Origin: Megalonaias nervosa
Taxonomy: Eukaryota > Mollusca > Bivalvia > Unionida > Unionidae
Direction of reading: 5' to 3'
Length of the DNA stretch: 64,000 bases
NCBI GenBank assembly: GCA_016617855.1
Contig: JAECUM010003647.1
Location: forward strand, 124,001 to 188,000
The first letter of the stretch is position 1, and the number at the start of each line of letters is the position of its first letter. The notes below the pieces were generated by a model, which saw only the letters and a program-made list of their open reading frames with translations, did no database searches and had not been told where the DNA came from. Shown piece by piece: positions 59,440 to 64,000 of this stretch. The position numbers and the translations under genes were made by a program.

Positions 59440-60390
59440 AAATATATGGAAAATTTCAGTGGGTTATAGCGTTACACTCATTTAAATATTAAATTGGTTA
59501 TATCATTATGCTCCGCAAGTACATGGAAATATTAAATGGGTTATAGGATTACACTCATCAGATACTTGGAAATGTTAAATGGGTTATAGGATTACACTCA
59601 TCATATACATGGAAATGTTAAATGGATTATAGCATTACACTCATCAAATATATGGAAATAATAAATGGGTTATAGGATTACATTAATCAAATAGATGGAA
59701 ATATTAAATGGGTTATAGAATTACACTCATCAGATACTTGGAAATGTTAAATGGGTTATAGAATTACACTCATCTAATAGATGGAAATATTACATGGGTT
59801 ATAACAATACTATTATCAAATATATTGAATTATTAAATGGGTTATAGCATTACTCATCAAATGAAATATTAAATGGGTTGTAGGATTACACTCATCAAAT
59901 ATAGAAATGTTATATGGGTTATAGGATTACACTCATCAGATATGGAATTATTAAATGGGCTATAGCATTTCACTCACAAATACATGGAAATGTTAAATGG
60001 GTTATTGGATTACACTCATCAAATACATGGAAATATTAAATGGGTTATAACAATGCAATCATCAAATGCATGGAAATGTTAAATGGGCTATAGGATTACA
60101 CTCATCAAATACATGGAAATATTAAATGGGTTATAACAATACAATCATCAAATATGTTGAATTATTAAATGGGTTATAGCATTACACTCATCAGATAGAT
60201 AGAAATATTAAATGGGTTATAGGATTACACTCATCCAGTATATGAAAATGTCAAATGGCTTATAGGATTACACTCATCAAATATATTGAATTATTAAATG
60301 GGTTATAGCATTACTTGTAAATGTTAAATGGGTTATAGCATTACACTCAGATATATGGAAATAGTAAATTGGATATGCAAGATTATAACA
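59440..60390. repeat. Minisatellite, about 43 bp unit, about 21 copies
   Basis: Units share ATTACACTCATCAAATACAT, GGAAATATTAAATGGGTTAT and AGG. It fills the last intron and ends about 220 bp before the terminal exon. Confidence 0.94.
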
Positions 60391-60612
60391 TGGGCATCAT
60401 ATGATAAATGTCCTGATGAATTTTCCATTCTTTCTTCTGGAGATATATTCAGATAAAATCAATGGAGAGACAAATGTTATAGATCTATCCATAGTATTCA
60501 TGCTAGAAATGAATTATGTCTGCTGCCAGTGGTTTCAGAAGCAACTTATTTCACATAAGGCAATAAAAAAATTGTACAAAATAAATCTCATTTTAAATTT
60601 ATTCTTTTAAAG

Positions 60613-60939
60613 GTGGCAAGGCGGACTACTCCTAGCAAGTCTAAAGGAGAGAATGATCCAAGTAAAACAACACCAAAGTCAGACACCAAGATCTCAAGCC
60701 AGACATCAGTGAATGATGATAACCATACCAAAACCATACATGCTGATGAGACCAGCAAAATGGCTGATTCAGGTTCTAATGCGGACAAAAATGTCACAGA
60801 ATCTGATAATTCAAAAGATTACATAAAAAATGACATTGAAGCAGAGATGAAAACTTGTCAGAAGCTGGATTCCTACCAACCAAAAGAGCACACTTCCAAG
60901 ACTCCCAAGAGGAGACTTGCTGCTAAATTGAATTTCTAA
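60613..60939 (+). CDS. XRN1: XRN1 terminal exon and stop codon
   Basis: Acceptor TTTTAAAG with first codon GTG (Val). Encodes VARRTTPSKSKGEND, a long Lys/Ser/Thr/Asp-rich disordered region, then KTPKRRLAAKLNF and TAA. Human XRN1 continues QFIPLQ with VTKKRVANKK and ends near RKSRKLAVNF, so both ends of this exon match. The final basic R-x-LA-x(1-2)-NF motif seems to be the best conserved part of the tail. The array at 59440-60390 ends about 220 bp upstream. Confidence 0.94.
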   Translation: MARRTTPSKSKGENDPSKTTPKSDTKISSQTSVNDDNHTKTIHADETSKMADSGSNADKNVTESDNSKDYIKNDIEAEMKTCQKLDSYQPKEHTSKTPKRRLAAKLNF

Positions 60940-62750
60940 GAGTTAGAGCAATTTAGAGATATGGACTGTTACTCTTTCATGATTTTGGTTTTATTTATTG
61001 TCAAGCCTGCCATATCAGAAGCTTAACCCATTGATCACTTTGGTGTGTCTGTTTCCTCATCTTTGCATCCATCTGTACACATCCTAGATTAAGGTACAGG
61101 GGTTTTTTAAACATAAAGCTCACAGAAACAGTTTCTTGTTTTTATGTATTGTAGGTTTAGAATTATCTCAAACTTTTAATTTCAAATAGAAATCTTTTCA
61201 GATTCATTTATAATTTGATTTTAGAACTACGCAAAATTAGAAATTTCAGCTTGGAAGTACAATCTGCCTTGATATTCACTACTCATGAAAATGCTGCTGC
61301 TGTCCCCTAAACCATTAGAAGAAGTGATATATAATACTTAACAAACATTATTGCTAAAACTTTTTTGATGCATTCAATGATGCAAAGATTGTCAGGCTTA
61401 AAAAGCAATGGTCACTAAATGAGGTCACCTCATAAATGATATTAGGATGTACCTTGTGCTTCATCATAGAATGGTTTATTAGATTTATTCAAATGACCGA
61501 TCTAGTTAATTGTGACAGCAAGTCTGATATGAAGAGTGTTCAACCTGAAAGAAAGCCAAATAACAGATACTTAAATATTCTGACCTTAAAAGTGATATTT
61601 TGACATATCTCCTGCTTCATCATAGAATGGTTTGTCATACTTACTCAGAAGACAGAATTTTCCTTGTAAACTGTGAAACCAGTCTGCATTCTGAAAAAGA
61701 TGGCTGCAATATATGTATCAAAGTTGCATAAAATGATGGTGACCTCTGAAGGAAGGCAAAGTCGGACAATCACACCCATGGTGTTTTTCTGTTAACAGAA
61801 AACTCCAAGGTGATCCAAACATGGTAATTTAGCATGTATTTGCTAGTAATATCTAAACAACGCCATGGTAGATTTATTATAATGATATATATAACCTTTA
61901 TACGTAAGTTAATTGTTCTTATACTAGGTGTATTTTGTCTCACATCAGTAACCATTTAGAGGCATAGCTATCACTTTTCCAGTAGCAATTGCAGCAACAG
62001 CATCAAGATTCAAGTTTTTTAAAACTTTTTTGCCAGTTTGATCCATGTGGGATACATCAACACAATAACGCAGGAGAGACATGTTTTGTGTAAAACTTAT
62101 TTTATTTTTGGTGTTCATGGAAATAGATAATTTCCAGAAGAGCTAGGAATTATGGGAAAATATTTTCTGAGTGGCTTTTATTAAATGTGTCTAGTTCAAA
62201 CCACATTGTTTCTCTCAAGTGTCTGAGTGACCCTGAGTGTTTTTTTGGGGTCTGTCACATGATGCCAGTTCTGTATGAACTTTTGAGTTGTAGGGAATTC
62301 CATTGACAATTGCATTTTCTAGTGAACAATTTTATTTTAGTCATGGAACATTCATTGCATATTTTGATAATCTTTTAAAGAAGCAAACTGAAAAAAACTA
62401 AATTATTGATGTTTCAGTCATTTTATTATCTAGAACATGCAGTTATATGTTTGCATGCAGGGAGAGTTTTGCAAAATTTTGATTTCTGTCCTGAATTTTT
62501 GTATTATGAATTCATTTGTTGGCTAAATTTATATGTTGGGACTGTTTTTCTCATGTGACCTTAACATTCTAAATTTAATGAGGAAGTTTTATTATTTTTG
62601 CTTTTTTAGTAATGTATCACATACACACACAAATGCACATGCACAGAGAGGCAAAACAAGATTTTCTGATCAGCTAATTTGTTGTGATTAATTTGCTGGG
62701 ATGTGGAAATTCCAATTTAAGTTAATGAATGGTAAAAGTCACAGGTAATC
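60940..62750 (+). other. XRN1 3' UTR and downstream flank
   Basis: No open gene seen. I found no canonical AATAAA on the + strand close after the stop; the first ATTAAA variant I noticed is at 62180-62185, so the cleavage site is unresolved. A diverged duplication of about 180 bp lies at roughly 61440-61500 and 61605-61680, sharing GCTTCATCATAGAATGGTTT. Confidence 0.5.
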
Positions 62751-62764
62751 TAAGGGTTGCCCCA

Positions 62765-63185
62765 AAATGTCTACAGCATATACAATGTGTACATTGTCTT
62801 CAATGTAGTGCATACAATGTGTTCAGTATGTACAGTGTCTAGTGTGTGCAATGTCTATTATGTGTACAGTGTCTACAGTGTGTGCAATGTCTATGTGTAC
62901 AGTGTGTACAATGTATACAGTATAATGTCTACAATGTGTACATTGTACATACAATGTGTACAGTGGTGTATAATGTCTACAATGTGTACATTGTGCATAC
63001 AATGTGTACAGTGGTGTATAATGTCTACAATGTGTACATTGTGCATACAATGTGTACAGTGGTGTATAATGTCTACAATGTGTACATTGTGCGTACAATG
63101 TGTACAGTGGTGTATAACGTCTACAATGTGTACATTGTGCATACAATGTGTACAGTGGTGTATAATGTCTACAATGTGTACAAAA
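62765..63185. repeat. Minisatellite, 12 bp core and 48 bp higher-order unit
   Basis: The left part is a loose repeat of TGTGTACAATGTCTA-like 12-18 mers. The right part (about 62925-63185) has five near-identical 48 bp units with GTGTACAGTGGTGTATAATG, TCTACAATGTGTACATTGTG and CATACAAT. Since 48 is divisible by three, several frames on both strands stay open without any gene. Confidence 0.95.
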
Positions 63186-63189
63186 TTAA

Positions 63190-64000
63190 ATGTTTTTAAA
63201 ATAACATTTGTTGCTGATTGCTCTGTATTTTGATCACACAAATTGCTTATATTTGTAACATCCAATCAAATATTGCTTATATATGTAACATTTGTTCAAA
63301 TATTTATTATATTTGTGACATCTAGTTAAGAAAGCATGCTATTGAAAATTTTTATAGGATGACAAATGTCATGGATTGTGATTTGATTGGAAACCTTTTA
63401 ATATGAGTTTAGTTTTTAAACATTGGTTTGGTGGCAACAGTTGTCTCTGCAAATTAAAAACAGATCTTTTTCACCTTACATGTTGTGTCTTTTCAGAATT
63501 CATAAAATGTACTTTTCATATCGTTTCAGCAATTATGGACTTCAGTTTCTAATGAAATGACCAGAAAAGGTCCATTTTCTTTATTTTTCTGGCATTTCAT
63601 CCATGTTGGAATCATTTTAGGCCAGTGTATGTTCACTAATAATAGCTTCATTCAGTACTGATCATTGTATTGTACATAATTTAAAAATGGTATGGAAACC
63701 CATCTCCAATATCCCATGTTCAGTTTGATTCACTTGCAGATGATTTCGTATCTCTGTTTCCATGCAAAAGTCCATGTTTTAGATTCTTTTGTGTCTTTGA
63801 GATTTTTGTACATGTGAGTCAGTAACTTTCAAACCCAAGCTTTAAAAAAATCATATAATAGATTTGATTACACCTGAACTGCTAGTTATGCCCAGTATAA
63901 GTATTGATTTATGTATATGAATGGTTATTCCTTTCATGACATATTTCAGATGACTTTTGTTTTATGCAATATTTTTTGGAACCACATATGATGTTTGAGT
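63190..64000. other. Downstream flank, no feature seen
   Basis: AT-rich, no gene or element recognised. A loose ATATTTGTAACATC repeat occurs at about 63247-63325. Confidence 0.45.

Larger units (their letters stand above)
5036..60939 (+). other. XRN1: XRN1 locus, 3' part (12 exons)
   Basis: XRN1 is the processive cytoplasmic 5'-to-3' exoribonuclease that degrades decapped mRNA, often in P-bodies. Twelve exons on the + strand encode about 990 C-terminal residues. The best landmarks are the SH3-like block with FGLRGTIIGI and VLFDEEF (12030-12232), its continuation GRGYRTPSA..VNLSHG (15268 on), PVVELAELCQ (35689), QFVPLQ at the end of exon 52618-53063, and the RLAAKLNF end. All recall human XRN1 in the same order. 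Donors all begin GT, acceptors all end AG, and the intron phases from 5' to 3' are 0,0,2,0,0,1,2,0,0,1,0, each matching the next exon. The first exon of this set must continue an upstream exon, so the nuclease catalytic core lies outside the window. The gene spans at least 56 kb here because of repeat-laden introns. Confidence 0.95.

Noticed and set aside
62757..63265. Open frames of 107-158 codons in several frames on both strands
   Set aside because: All come from a 48 bp (divisible by three) tandem repeat lacking stops.

Overview
The window looks like intron-rich DNA from a lophotrochozoan animal, most likely a bivalve or other mollusc. It is AT-rich and crowded with minisatellites and decayed transposons, and its only host gene matches animal XRN1. 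The phylum is inferred from general repeat style and the XRN1 sequence, not from a marker gene.

One host gene runs along the + strand through almost the whole window. It is the 3' part of XRN1, the cytoplasmic 5'-to-3' mRNA exoribonuclease. I can place twelve exons: 5036-5171, 9735-9797, 12030-12232, 15268-15922, 17019-17411, 22231-22387, 23667-23955, 35689-35767, 47482-47598, 50938-51052, 52618-53063 and 60613-60939. All eleven introns have GT-AG ends and all junction phases agree, giving about 990 residues and a stop codon. The nuclease core must lie upstream of base 1. The encoded part is the end of the folded core (a winged-helix-like piece and the SH3-like domain), a long low-complexity tail rich in Y, G, N, Q and H, a degenerate dsRNA-binding-like module split over two exons, and a conserved basic C-terminus.

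The introns hold the rest. (i) Nearly every large intron has its own minisatellite array, with periods of about 23 to 140 bp. (ii) A roughly 140 bp degenerate repeat family recurs at five or six loci. (iii) A second family carrying AAGGTCAAGGTCA-type motifs recurs at four loci. (iv) DNA transposon remnants include Tigger/pogo-like elements (7266-8989, 33472-34939, 42132-42309), hAT-like elements (20131-22196, 54237-55696), a piggyBac relic (30512-31592) and foldback elements. (v) Retroelements include a tRNA-type SINE family (three copies), two DIRS-like fossils and one nearly complete LTR retrotransposon.

The most structured region is 26150-32700. A DIRS-like fossil was split by a Ty3/gypsy-type LTR element on the - strand (27245-32293, TSD CCTTC). 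Its 5' LTR was later split by a piggyBac element (TTAA target, 13 bp TIRs). The LTR element has an integrase zinc-finger remnant upstream of reverse transcriptase and no room for integrase after RNase H, which is the pol order described for Gmr1-like elements. I found no complete new genetic system; the most unusual points are this pol order, the nested insertions, the minisatellite load of one gene, and a transposon ending 34 bp from an XRN1 splice acceptor.
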